Source: Pseudomonas sp. (GTDB lineage: Bacteria > Pseudomonadota > Gammaproteobacteria > Pseudomonadales > Pseudomonadaceae). From it: a DNA stretch of 10,238 nt. Positions 1-6,491 of this stretch are shown here, in pieces. The translations under genes were made by a program, and so were the position numbers. The stretch covers positions 1 to 10,238 of the forward strand of contig NZ_JASLAW010000218.1 in assembly GCF_030147005.1 (NCBI RefSeq), in the 5' to 3' direction. Numbering within the stretch: the first letter of the stretch is position 1; each line of letters starts with the position of its first letter. The notes beneath the pieces are model-generated. The model did no database searches. It saw nothing but the letters and a program-made list of their open reading frames with translations, and was not told where the DNA came from.

Positions 1-68
1 AGTGAAACGATGCATCGCCGATGGTAGTGTGGGGTTTCCCCATGTGAGAGTAGGTCATCGTCAAGATT
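1..68 (+). rRNA. rrf: 5S ribosomal RNA, 3' part (5' end outside window)
   Basis: The first bases match the 3' half of pseudomonad 5S rRNA: the gatgcatcgccgatggtagt block, the ggggtttcccc hairpin, and the closing gagagtaggtcatcgtcaag. The 5' part lies off the left edge. The mature 3' end is set at about 68 from the usual ending in gtcaagatt, and may be off by one or two bases. A strong terminator follows within 10 bases, as expected for the last gene of an rrn operon. Confidence 0.95.
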
Positions 69-77
69 AAATTCCAG

Positions 78-114
78 AACCCCTGTTTGCTTGCGCAAAC
101 AGGGGTTTTGTTTT
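78..114 (+). terminator. rrn operon intrinsic terminator
   Basis: A perfect 13-bp stem (78-90 with 95-107) closes a 4-nt loop, ttgc. The T-rich run ttttgtttt (106-114) follows. It lies just downstream of the 5S rRNA and has the form of a strong Rho-independent terminator for the rRNA operon. Confidence 0.93.
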
Positions 115-141
115 GGGCGATCGAAAACCCCATTCCCTGCA

Positions 142-188
142 GGTACGTGCTTGCTCGCAAATGCCGCCGACGCTAGTGCGAACGTACC
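142..188. repeat. Degenerate solitary REP-like sequence in an inverted repeat
   Basis: The segment 149-158 (gcttgctcgc) followed by aaatgc is nearly the core of the REP arm found in the REPIN at 6402-6491 (ttgctcgcgaatgcgg). It is flanked by a perfect 7-bp inverted repeat, ggtacgt (142-148) and acgtacc (182-188). There is no intact second REP arm, so it reads as a decayed single copy. The resemblance is short and could be chance. Confidence 0.4.
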
Positions 189-254
189 GGACATGCTCAG
201 CATCTATAGATCGCTTTATTCAAATATTTTATGGCAGATATCCAAACACCAGTC

Positions 255-278
255 GAACCTTGCTCATGATCAAGGTTC
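255..278. promoter_or_regulatory. 24-nt near-perfect palindrome, candidate operator
   Basis: GAACCTTG (255-262) and CAAGGTTC (271-278) are exact reverse complements. The 8-nt centre between them is also symmetrical around TCATGA, so 11 of 12 base pairs match. No T-run follows and the dyad lies about 180 bp upstream of the MFS start codon, next to a possible -10 box (294-299). It has the shape of a binding site for a dimeric regulator. Which regulator is unknown, and no regulator gene lies beside it. Confidence 0.45.
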
Positions 279-457
279 ACAGGTGGTGCGTTGTATATTT
301 ATCTCCGCTCTATGTATCTCGCATACACGCCTGCAGCGTCTGAGCTGTAAGCAAAATAATTCCCGGAATGGCTTATGCCACCAGTCCGGACTCGACCACC
401 GCGGACTATCATGCGATAGCCCTGTCCCCTCACTGCAAGGAGCCGCTCGGAACGCCG

Positions 458-1849
458 ATGCGCCAAATCTGGAAATCTTTTCGAGCCCTTTATTTTGCCT
501 CCTTGATGATGCTGATCGGCTCCGGCCTGCTCAGTACTTATTTAGCCTTGCGCTTGGCGGCTGACAATGTCGACAGCCTGTGGGTGGGTGCGCTGATGGC
601 TGCCAACTACTTTGGACTGGTGCTGGGTGGCAAGATCGGGCACCGGTTGATTGCCCGTGTCGGGCATATACGCGCCTACGCTACCTGCGCCGGGATTGTC
701 GGCGCGGCTGTGCTGGGTCATGGCTTGATCGATTGGCTACCGGCCTGGATCGTACTGCGGATGATCGTGGGTCTGGGGATGATGTGCCAGTACATGGTCA
801 TCGAAAGCTGGCTCAACGAGCAGGCAGATGCCAAGCAGCGCGGCGTAGTGTTCAGCGGTTATATGATCGCCTCCTACCTCGGACTGGTGCTGGGCCAACT
901 GATACTGGTAATGCATCCCCACCTGGGGCTTGAACTGTTGATGCTGGTGGCGCTGTGCTTTGCCCTGTGCCTGGTGCCGGTGGCCATGACCCGACGTATT
1001 CACCCCGCCGCGTTGCACCCGGCCCCAATGGAGCCGCGTTTCTTCATCAAGCGTGTGCCACAGTCTCTCAGCACGGTGCTGGGGGCCGGACTGATTGTCG
1101 GCTCGTTCTACGGCCTTGCGCCGCTCTATGCCTCCCAGCAGGGATTGACGACCGAGCAAGTCGGTCTGTTCATGGGGTCCTGTATTTTCGCTGGACTGCT
1201 CGTGCAGTGGCCTTTGGGCTGGTTGTCGGACCGCTACGACCGCGCGCTGCTGATTCGCTGCTTTGCCTTGTGTTTGGCGGTGGCGGCGTTGCCCTTGGCG
1301 ATCATGACTCAGGTCCCTCTGGAAGTGCTGTTCGTGGCGGGCTTTCTATGTTCACTCGTGCAGTTTTGCCTTTACCCGTTGGCAGTGGCTTTTTCCAACG
1401 ACCATGTGGAAGGTGACCGCAGGGTATCGCTGACCGCGATGTTGCTGATGACTTACGGCGTGGGTGCCAGTGTCGGCCCGCTCTTGGCTGGCGTGGTGAT
1501 GAAGCTGTTCGGCAGCCAGATGCTGTATGCATTCTTCAGCCTATGCGCAGTGATCCTGGTATGGCGTATTCGGCCGAAGGCGGTGACTAACCTGCATCAG
1601 GTAGACGATGCACCCCTGCATCACGTGGCGATGCCTGACAGTATGTCCAGCTCTCCGTTGGTGGCCGCGCTGGACCCGCGAGTGGATGAACAGGTGGTAC
1701 AGGAGCAGATGCAGGTCACTGTTCCTGATTCAGAGCCCGACTCCGACGCCGACCAGGCCGCGACGGTTGACGAGCCGGCTGAGCAGGCTCCAGCGGAGTC
1801 AGCGGACTCGGAAGATCATCCCCATGATCTGAGCAGGGCGCGTCCCTGA
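458..1849 (+). CDS. MFS transporter (YcaD-like) with acidic C-terminal tail
   Basis: This is a 463-residue inner-membrane major facilitator superfamily protein. Residues 1 to about 375 are strongly hydrophobic, enough for the usual 12 helices. The loop GWLSDRYDRALL in the second half is the classic MFS motif A (G-x-L-S-D-R), and GGKIGHRLIARVG is its degenerate counterpart in the first half. The overall pattern recalls YcaD-like transporters, whose substrate is not established. The last roughly 88 residues are hydrophilic and rich in D, E, P and S, and probably cytoplasmic. I chose the ATG at 458 because the protein then starts just before the first helix. AAGGAG (437-442) lies upstream, though its 15-nt spacing is long. 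An in-frame ATG at 368 would add 30 residues that look non-coding. A bidirectional terminator follows the stop. Confidence 0.85.
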   Translation: MRQIWKSFRALYFASLMMLIGSGLLSTYLALRLAADNVDSLWVGALMAANYFGLVLGGKIGHRLIARVGHIRAYATCAGIVGAAVLGHGLIDWLPAWIVLRMIVGLGMMCQYMVIESWLNEQADAKQRGVVFSGYMIASYLGLVLGQLILVMHPHLGLELLMLVALCFALCLVPVAMTRRIHPAALHPAPMEPRFFIKRVPQSLSTVLGAGLIVGSFYGLAPLYASQQGLTTEQVGLFMGSCIFAGLLVQWPLGWLSDRYDRALLIRCFALCLAVAALPLAIMTQVPLEVLFVAGFLCSLVQFCLYPLAVAFSNDHVEGDRRVSLTAMLLMTYGVGASVGPLLAGVVMKLFGSQMLYAFFSLCAVILVWRIRPKAVTNLHQVDDAPLHHVAMPDSMSSSPLVAALDPRVDEQVVQEQMQVTVPDSEPDSDADQAATVDEPAEQAPAESADSEDHPHDLSRARP

Positions 1850-1851
1850 AC

Positions 1852-1893
1852 AAAAAAACGGGCAGATCCCATCAGGATCTGCCCGTTTTTTTT
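1852..1893. terminator. Bidirectional terminator between MFS gene and flgZ
   Basis: A perfect 11-bp stem, cgggcagatcc (1859-1869) with ggatctgcccg (1875-1885), closes a 5-nt loop. Seven A residues precede it (1852-1858) and eight T residues follow (1886-1893). It can therefore stop transcription from both the + strand MFS gene and the convergent minus-strand flgA/flgM/flgN/flgZ block. Confidence 0.93.
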
Positions 1894-1910
1894 ACTTCCG
1901 CGCTCAAGGC

Positions 1911-2660
1911 TTACAGGTCGTCATCCTTGTCGAAACGTCGCGCTTCACGCTGCAGTTGATACACAACACGCTCCACCTGACGCTGCACCAGGCCGCTCAT
2001 GTTATGGAAGCGTATCCCCGCGAAGGTTGTGTTGATCTTGTCTTCGAAATGCAGGTAACGCAACTCGACAGAGGTAGTCATGCTGCCGAACGGTAGCGCG
2101 GCGATAAAGCGGTCATAGACCTGGCCCAGTTGCAAGCGTTCGGAAATGTCGCCTTCAAAGCGCAATTTGCAACCGGTGGCCGAGATGTCCAGCAGCTTGC
2201 CGCCGATCGGTGCCTTAAGCTTCTCGCCACCCAGTTCGATGTCCACCAACTGCGCCAACTTCAATGCAGCGCGGAACGCATTACGACGTTGATGGTAGAT
2301 CACCTCGGCGGGCAGGCTGCCCTTGTAGATGCGGTGGCCGTCTTTCTCGCTGATGCTCAGGGTGCCGTTACTTTCCCAGGCAACCCGCACACCATCATGG
2401 AAACCTTCGATGCGAAAGGATTCGCCACTTTCGAGGTGGCGTTCACCGTCACGCGGAATCATTTCGTCCAGTACCAGCGTCTTGCTGTCCCGGTCGATGT
2501 CCACGAGATAACTTTGGAAGCGTTGGCTGCGTTCGTTGAAAGTGATGATCAGTGGATCATGGCTTTCTTGGAGCATTCGCAGAGTGCTGGCGATTTCCAG
2601 AGGCGTGGTGAGGACCTTCGGTGGCTGCGGTGCATCTTCCGCATTAGGGGCGTTGAACAC
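1911..2660 (-). CDS. flgZ: PilZ-domain c-di-GMP receptor FlgZ (YcgR-like flagellar brake)
   Basis: This is a cytoplasmic two-domain protein: an N-terminal YcgR-type domain (about residues 15-100) and a C-terminal PilZ domain. Both c-di-GMP binding motifs are intact: the RxxxR loop R126-N-A-F-R130, and D158-I-S-A-T-G163 (D/NxSxxG). Proteins of this family bind c-di-GMP and slow flagellar motility. The pseudomonad member is called FlgZ (PA3353 type). It is last in the flgM-flgN-flgZ order, which fits its usual place. I chose the GTG at 2660 as start (249 residues): TGGAG lies upstream of it, and the protein then begins FNAPNAEDAPQPPKVL, which is typical for the family. An in-frame ATG at 2708 would add 16 residues but has no clear ribosome binding site. 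Confidence 0.9.
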   Translation of the reverse strand: MFNAPNAEDAPQPPKVLTTPLEIASTLRMLQESHDPLIITFNERSQRFQSYLVDIDRDSKTLVLDEMIPRDGERHLESGESFRIEGFHDGVRVAWESNGTLSISEKDGHRIYKGSLPAEVIYHQRRNAFRAALKLAQLVDIELGGEKLKAPIGGKLLDISATGCKLRFEGDISERLQLGQVYDRFIAALPFGSMTTSVELRYLHFEDKINTTFAGIRFHNMSGLVQRQVERVVYQLQREARRFDKDDDL

Positions 2661-2756
2661 GGTTGTTCCATCTCCAGGCAATATACGACTACTCGCAAGA
2701 ACCGGCATTTTGCCAGTATCTGGCGCAACTTGGATAGGTCGCGCTGTAAACCGACG

Positions 2757-3227
2757 TCAGGCCTGGCTGCGGGTGCTTGGCTTGACCAGGCGTGAAGTGG
2801 AACCTTGGGCGTTATACAGGGCCGGAGGCTCGCCGCCATGGAGTATGCGTAATTGATTGGCGGTGGTGGCCTGCTGAAGCTGAATCGACTGGCCGTTGAG
2901 CAGGTTGGCTTCCTGGCACTGGGTGAGCAGTTGATTGAGTTCTTTGCTTTGTACCAGCAATTGATCGCCGACCGAGGAGTGACTCGCCAGCTGTGCCAGG
3001 CCGTCGTGATCGGCGGGCAGGCCGAGGCTCATGAGAATCTCGCTGCGCTTCTTGCCGTGCTGTTCGAGCAGCACGATCAGCGACTGTTTGCGCGCCAGTA
3101 TTTCTTCGAGCAGCGGCATATCCCGGCCATACAGTGCCAGGGACTCCTCTTTAAGCAGCTCGAGCAATTGTTGCGTCGGCGCCAGATCATTAATGATCAG
3201 TTCAAGCAAATGTTCGTCGTGGTGCAT
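2757..3227 (-). CDS. flgN: Flagellar export chaperone FlgN
   Basis: This 156-residue, almost wholly helical protein has the FlgN form: leucine- and glutamine-rich heptads through residues 5-115, the segment LLEEILARKQSLIVLLEQHGKKR in the middle, and a polar, flexible tail. FlgN binds the hook-filament junction proteins FlgK and FlgL in the cytoplasm and delivers them to the flagellar type III export gate. The start ATG has AAGG at suitable spacing (ccaaggccagccATG on the minus strand). It lies 48 bp downstream of flgM with no terminator between them, so the two are probably cotranscribed from the FliA promoter at 3630-3656. Confidence 0.92.
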   Translation of the reverse strand: MHHDEHLLELIINDLAPTQQLLELLKEESLALYGRDMPLLEEILARKQSLIVLLEQHGKKRSEILMSLGLPADHDGLAQLASHSSVGDQLLVQSKELNQLLTQCQEANLLNGQSIQLQQATTANQLRILHGGEPPALYNAQGSTSRLVKPSTRSQA

Positions 3228-3275
3228 GGCTGGCCTTGGGTGTTAAGCGTCCAGAAGCCCAGCGCAGGCCTTTGC

Positions 3276-3593
3276 CTAGCGCTCGGCTTCGAAGTTAAGC
3301 AGCTTGCTGGCTACACGGTTGCTGTCGACTGTATAAGTGCCATCGGCGATCGCCTGTTTCAATTCGGCCACACGGGCTTTATTGACAATCGGTTGATCGC
3401 GCAACGAGTCAGTGACTTTCTGCAACTGTTGAGCCTCATTGCTCAGGTGTACCGATTCCCCACTCGCGCTCGCCTGCTCTGCCTTGGCGGGCAGCGGCTG
3501 AGACTTGGCTTCTACGCTTTCCTTGGCACCGCTGGTACGCGTATTACCCGGCAAGGGCTGGGTGCTATTTAAACGATTGAAATCAATGACCAT
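3276..3593 (-). CDS. flgM: Anti-sigma-28 factor FlgM
   Basis: FlgM is a small (105 residues), largely disordered cytoplasmic protein that binds FliA (sigma-28) and keeps late flagellar genes off until the hook is complete, when it is exported. The N-terminal half is rich in S, T, P, A and Q. The C-terminal half carries the FliA-binding region, with VNKARVAELKQAIADGTYTVDSNRVASKLL close to the family signature. I chose the ATG at 3593 because AGAGG precedes it by 9 nt and the protein then starts MVIDFNRLN, standard for Pseudomonas. A frame open further upstream to 3650 would run across the promoter. Its FliA promoter gives negative feedback. Confidence 0.95.
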   Translation of the reverse strand: MVIDFNRLNSTQPLPGNTRTSGAKESVEAKSQPLPAKAEQASASGESVHLSNEAQQLQKVTDSLRDQPIVNKARVAELKQAIADGTYTVDSNRVASKLLNFEAER

Positions 3594-3629
3594 GATAAAA
3601 AACCTCTGGGTATATGGACGCTTGCCATG

Positions 3630-3656
3630 TTTTCGGCCATACCCGAACAAACTTTA
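3630..3656 (-). promoter_or_regulatory. FliA (sigma-28) promoter of flgM-flgN
   Basis: On the minus strand the sequence reads TAAAGTTT, 11 nt, GCCGAAAA. The sigma-28 consensus is TAAAGTTT-N11-GCCGATAA, so the -35 is perfect, the spacing exact and the -10 differs at one base. Transcription should start about 10 bases further on, giving a leader of roughly 25-30 nt to the flgM ATG at 3593. Confidence 0.93.
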
Positions 3657-3735
3657 GGCTCGAGTGACAATAAAACCTGTACGGCTCGGCATCCAACCCA
3701 CAGTGTAGGAAAAGCGGGCTATTGATTCCAGTTAT

Positions 3736-4500
3736 CTATAGTGCTACCTCGACTTGGCCAGGGGCCGTCACGCGCGCCTTGATCACACGGTTGGAGTTGA
3801 GGTTCTTGACTCGGATCTGTTCGCTCATACCGCCGTTGGACAGCGCCTCACCCGGCATTCGTACGTTCAACCCGCCGCTGCTGGCGGAAATCACCACCTG
3901 ATCGCCCTTGCGAATCACTTCAGCCTGTTCCAGATGAACAAGCGTGATGACCTGATCGGTGACCATTGGTCGGGTAAGCCTCTGCCCGATGGCCTGGTCC
4001 GGAGAGGTCAGATAACCCTGGTTGATCAGGCTGATATCCCGTTCACGCAGCGCAACATCGTCATTACCAACAATGCCGGTGCGCTTCAACGGCCGCGCCA
4101 CCACCACTACGTCGCGGAACAATTTGACTTGGGCCGGCACAAACACAGTCCAGGGCGAGGCGCCTTCACAGCGTAGTTTAACGGTCACCCGGCCGATGGG
4201 CTGGGCCGGGCTTTCCAGGGTGGCTGTCAATTCCTTGTCACACATCGGCATGCGCAGGCGCGGGTCCAACTGGTTGACTTGAATCTCATAGCGCCCCGGT
4301 GTCTGTGTGGTCGCCAGATATTCTTCTACAGTGTATTCAAGAAAGCCTTGGGTGACGCCGATAAGTACATCAGGCAGGGTGACGTTATCGGCGCGAGCCG
4401 TGACGCCCACGCCCCAGACAAGCAGCGCCATCGCGGCGCAGAGCAGTCTGCGGTACTTTGGGCGGCAAGGGCGTCGGGAAACTGTCGTTTTAATATCCAT
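3736..4500 (-). CDS. flgA: Flagellar P-ring assembly chaperone FlgA
   Basis: FlgA is a periplasmic chaperone that helps FlgI assemble into the P ring around the rod. The 254-residue precursor begins with a basic region (residues 8-18) and a hydrophobic core (LLCAAMALLVWGVGV), and ends its signal peptide at A-R-A before DNVTLP. The mature N-terminal half contains the FlgA motif around PDVLIGVTQGFLEYTVEEYL. The C-terminal half is the SAF/ChapFlgA domain, from about the RTGIVGNDDVALRERD segment to the end, with GQRLTRPMV and RKGDQVVISASSGGLNVRM. The ATG at 4500 is preferred; a TTG at 4506 is two codons upstream. Neither has a good ribosome binding site. The RpoN promoter at 4514-4528 would start transcription almost at this ATG. 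It is divergent from cheV. Confidence 0.92.
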   Translation of the reverse strand: MDIKTTVSRRPCRPKYRRLLCAAMALLVWGVGVTARADNVTLPDVLIGVTQGFLEYTVEEYLATTQTPGRYEIQVNQLDPRLRMPMCDKELTATLESPAQPIGRVTVKLRCEGASPWTVFVPAQVKLFRDVVVVARPLKRTGIVGNDDVALRERDISLINQGYLTSPDQAIGQRLTRPMVTDQVITLVHLEQAEVIRKGDQVVISASSGGLNVRMPGEALSNGGMSEQIRVKNLNSNRVIKARVTAPGQVEVAL

Positions 4501-4513
4501 AGCCAACCAAATA

Positions 4514-4528
4514 GCAAAGCTCGTGCCG
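4514..4528 (-). promoter_or_regulatory. RpoN (sigma-54) promoter of flgA
   Basis: On the minus strand the sequence reads CGGCACG-agct-TTGC, matching the -24/-12 consensus TGGCACG-N4-TTGC at all but the first base, with GG-N10-GC spacing exact (GG at 4527-4526, GC at 4515-4514). With C4514 as -12, the predicted start falls at about 4502, two bases before the flgA ATG. FleQ-dependent RpoN control of flgA is known in pseudomonads. I did not find a FleQ site by eye. Confidence 0.75.
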
Positions 4529-4538
4529 TTTAGTGTTG

Positions 4539-4553
4539 GGTACGCATCGTACC
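4539..4553 (+). promoter_or_regulatory. Short perfect dyad in the cheV leader
   Basis: GGTACG (4539-4544) and CGTACC (4548-4553) are exact reverse complements around the trinucleotide cat. The dyad ends 8 nt before the cheV ribosome binding site (TTAGGAG, 4562-4568). It may be an operator half-site pair or a small mRNA hairpin beside the ribosome binding site. There is no other support for function. Confidence 0.35.
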
Positions 4554-4575
4554 TCTGGGATTTAGGAGTCTGGGC

Positions 4576-5508
4576 ATGGCAGGTGTAATGGATTCAGTAA
4601 ACCAGCGCACACAGCTGGTAGGGCAGAATCGCCTGGAGTTGTTGCTTTTTCGCTTGGACGGCAAACAGCTGTACGGCATCAACGTGTTTAAAGTGCGTGA
4701 AGTATTGCAATGTCCCAAGCTGACGATCATGCCCAAATCCAGTCCGGTAGTGTGCGGCGTAGCCAATATCCGTGGCGCGACCATTCCGATTCTTGATTTG
4801 GCAATGGCTACCGGTTCCGCTGGTCTGCAGGACCGTCAGAACCCGTTCGTGATCATTACCGAGTACAACACCAAGACCCAGGGTTTCCTGGTGCGCTCGG
4901 TGGAACGTATCGTCAATATGAACTGGGAAGAGATCCATCCGCCGCCCAAGGGCACCGGACGCGATCACTACCTGACGGCCGTGACGCGGGTGGATAACCA
5001 GCTGGTGGAAATCATCGACGTGGAGAAAATCCTCGCCGAAGTGGCGCCTACCTCAGAGACCATTTCGGTCGGCGTGGTGGATGCCGAGACGGCGCACAAG
5101 GCGGTGTCCCTGCGGGTGCTGACCGTGGATGACTCCTCTGTCGCTCGCAAGCAGGTCACGCGGTGCCTGCAGACCGTCGGCGTCGACGTGGTGGCCCTCA
5201 ATGACGGGCGCCAAGCCTTGGATTACCTGCGCAAGTTGGTGGATGAAGGCAAGAAGCCGGAAGAAGAATTCTTGATGATGATCTCCGACATTGAAATGCC
5301 GGAAATGGACGGCTATACCCTCACCGCTGAGATACGCAGCGATCCGCGCATGCAAAAGTTGCATATCATCCTGCATACTTCGTTGTCGGGGGTATTCAAT
5401 CAGGCAATGGTCAAGAAGGTCGGTGCAGATGACTTCCTGGCTAAATTCCGACCTGATGACCTCGCATCCCGGGTAGTCGACCGGATCAAGGCAGCAGATC
5501 ACGGCTAG
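4576..5508 (+). CDS. cheV: Chemotaxis protein CheV (CheW-REC fusion)
   Basis: CheV couples chemoreceptors to the CheA kinase and adjusts that coupling through a phosphorylatable receiver domain. In this 310-residue protein, residues about 17-155 form the CheW-like domain (ELLLFRLDGKQLYGINVFKV, then VANIRGATIPILDL). Residues about 179-306 form the receiver domain with every key residue present: the acidic pair D185-D186, phospho-acceptor D238 (in MISDIEMPEMDG), T268 and K290. Both domains look functional. TTAGGAG (4562-4568) lies 7 nt before the ATG. cheR follows 42 nt downstream with no terminator, so they should form a cheV-cheR operon. The promoter is unclear: GCCGTTTA (4525-4532) resembles a FliA -10 box but has no matching -35. 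Confidence 0.96.
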   Translation: MAGVMDSVNQRTQLVGQNRLELLLFRLDGKQLYGINVFKVREVLQCPKLTIMPKSSPVVCGVANIRGATIPILDLAMATGSAGLQDRQNPFVIITEYNTKTQGFLVRSVERIVNMNWEEIHPPPKGTGRDHYLTAVTRVDNQLVEIIDVEKILAEVAPTSETISVGVVDAETAHKAVSLRVLTVDDSSVARKQVTRCLQTVGVDVVALNDGRQALDYLRKLVDEGKKPEEEFLMMISDIEMPEMDGYTLTAEIRSDPRMQKLHIILHTSLSGVFNQAMVKKVGADDFLAKFRPDDLASRVVDRIKAADHG

Positions 5509-5550
5509 GGGATTTCCCCTGGCGGTCACACGATTTAAGAGGCGGTATCA

Positions 5551-6378
5551 TTGTCTACGGGTAATTTGGATTTCGAGCAGTTCCGGGTATTCCTGGAAAA
5601 AGCCTGTGGCATATTGCTTGGTGAAAACAAGCAGTACCTGGTATCCAGCCGTCTCAACAAGCTGATGGAGCAGCAGGGCATCAAGTCCCTGAGTGAGTTG
5701 GTGCAGCGGATCCAGGGGCAGCCGCGCAGCGGGCTCAAGGAAATGGTGGTCGATGCCATGACCACCAACGAAACCCTGTGGTTTCGCGACACCTACCCAT
5801 TTGAGGTGCTCAAGAACAAAGTGCTGCCGGAAGCCATCAAGGCGAGTCCGGGCCAGCGCCTGCGTATCTGGTCGGCGGCTTGCTCCTCGGGGCAGGAACC
5901 GTATTCGATCTCGATGTCCATCGACGAGTTCGAGCGTACCAACATGGGCCAGTTGAAAGCCGGCGCACAAATTGTGGCGACGGACTTGTCCGGCACCATG
6001 CTCACCAACTGCAAGACGGGTGAGTACGACAGCCTGGCCCTGGGCCGTGGTTTGTCCCAGGAGCGTCTGCAGCGTTTCTTTGACCCGAAAGGGGCAGGGC
6101 GCTGGGCGGTCAAGGCGCCGATCAAGAATCGCGTGGAGTTCCGCTCGTTCAACCTGCTCGACAGCTACGCCAGCCTGGGCAAATTCGACATGGTGTTCTG
6201 CCGCAATGTGCTGATTTATTTCTCGGCCGAAGTGAAGAAAGACATCCTGTTGCGCATCCATGGCACGCTCAAGCGTGGCGGTTATTTGTTCCTCGGTGCT
6301 TCCGAGGCATTGAACGGCCTGCCGGATCACTATCAGATGGTGCAGTGCAGCCCGGGGATCATCTACCAGGCCAAGTAA
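5551..6378 (+). CDS. cheR: Chemoreceptor glutamate methyltransferase CheR
   Basis: CheR transfers methyl groups from S-adenosylmethionine to glutamate side chains of chemoreceptors, the adaptation arm opposed by CheB. The 275-residue protein has the small helical N-terminal domain (about 5-75), then the SAM-dependent methyltransferase domain. Visible family motifs are N73-E-T-L-W-F-R79, the SAM loop W107-S-A-A-C-S-S-G-Q-E-P117, the acidic residue D145 in ATDLS, N201-L-L-D, and C217-R-N-V-L-I-Y-F224. The start is TTG at 5551: AAGAGG (5537-5542) sits 8 nt upstream, and the protein then begins (M)STGNLDFEQFR, as expected for the family. No ATG fits better. It is the second gene of the cheV-cheR unit; a REPIN follows its stop codon. 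Confidence 0.96.
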   Translation: MSTGNLDFEQFRVFLEKACGILLGENKQYLVSSRLNKLMEQQGIKSLSELVQRIQGQPRSGLKEMVVDAMTTNETLWFRDTYPFEVLKNKVLPEAIKASPGQRLRIWSAACSSGQEPYSISMSIDEFERTNMGQLKAGAQIVATDLSGTMLTNCKTGEYDSLALGRGLSQERLQRFFDPKGAGRWAVKAPIKNRVEFRSFNLLDSYASLGKFDMVFCRNVLIYFSAEVKKDILLRIHGTLKRGGYLFLGASEALNGLPDHYQMVQCSPGIIYQAK

Positions 6379-6401
6379 GCCGGGTCGACGAAACCCAAAA
6401 T

Positions 6402-6491
6402 TGTGGGAGCGGGTTTGCTCGCGAATGCGGTACTTCAGTCACGCTCTTGAGTGATTGATCCACCGTTTTCGTGAGCAAGCCCGCTCCCACA
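6402..6491. repeat. REPIN: two inverted REP sequences (gggagcgggcttgctcgcga type)
   Basis: The left arm begins tgtgggagcgggtttgctcg at 6402 and runs to the gcgg at 6430. The right arm (6460-6491) is its inverted copy, ending gagcaagcccgctcccaca. The outer 24 bases pair with only two departures, both G-T wobbles. The inner segment tcagtcac (6435-6442) also pairs with gtgattga (6451-6458), with one wobble. The whole is a long hairpin typical of the abundant REP doublets mobilised by RAYT transposases in fluorescent pseudomonads. It lies between the cheR stop and the flgB control region and may also help end or stabilise the cheVR transcript. Confidence 0.93.

Larger units (their letters stand above)
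115..457. other. Gene-free stretch between rrn terminator and MFS gene
   Basis: I see no convincing gene here. Reading frames that cross it have no ribosome binding site and no family-like composition. It holds a degenerate REP-like segment bounded by an inverted repeat (142-188), a near-perfect palindrome (255-278), and an AT-rich stretch around 291-300 that could contain a -10 box (tatatt, 294-299). I could not pair that box with a good -35 element. Confidence 0.6.

Noticed and set aside
368..457. N-terminal extension of the MFS protein from the ATG at 368
   Set aside because: The 30 added residues are polar and unlike MFS N-termini, there is no good ribosome binding site at 368, and the ATG at 458 starts just before the first helix.
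2130..3572. Long + strand open frames opposite flgZ, flgN and flgM (2130-2795 and 2853-3572)
   Set aside because: They are antisense shadows of well-recognised minus-strand flagellar genes, with no family-like sequence or ribosome binding sites.
3594..3650. Upstream extension of the flgM frame to 3650
   Set aside because: It would translate the -10 box of the FliA promoter, upstream of the transcription start. The ATG at 3593 has a proper ribosome binding site.
4506..4532. FliA promoter for cheV built on GCCGTTTA (4525-4532)
   Set aside because: The -10 matches 6 of 8 bases, but the sequence at the required -35 position does not resemble TAAAGTTT. Mentioned only as a possibility.
5507..5520. 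Small hairpin agggg-attt-cccct just after cheV as a terminator
   Set aside because: The stem is only 5 bp and no T-run follows, so it is unlikely to separate cheV from cheR.
5548..6330. 260-codon minus-strand open frame opposite cheR
   Set aside because: Shadow of the high-GC cheR coding sequence, which has clear catalytic motifs; the antisense product looks like nothing known.
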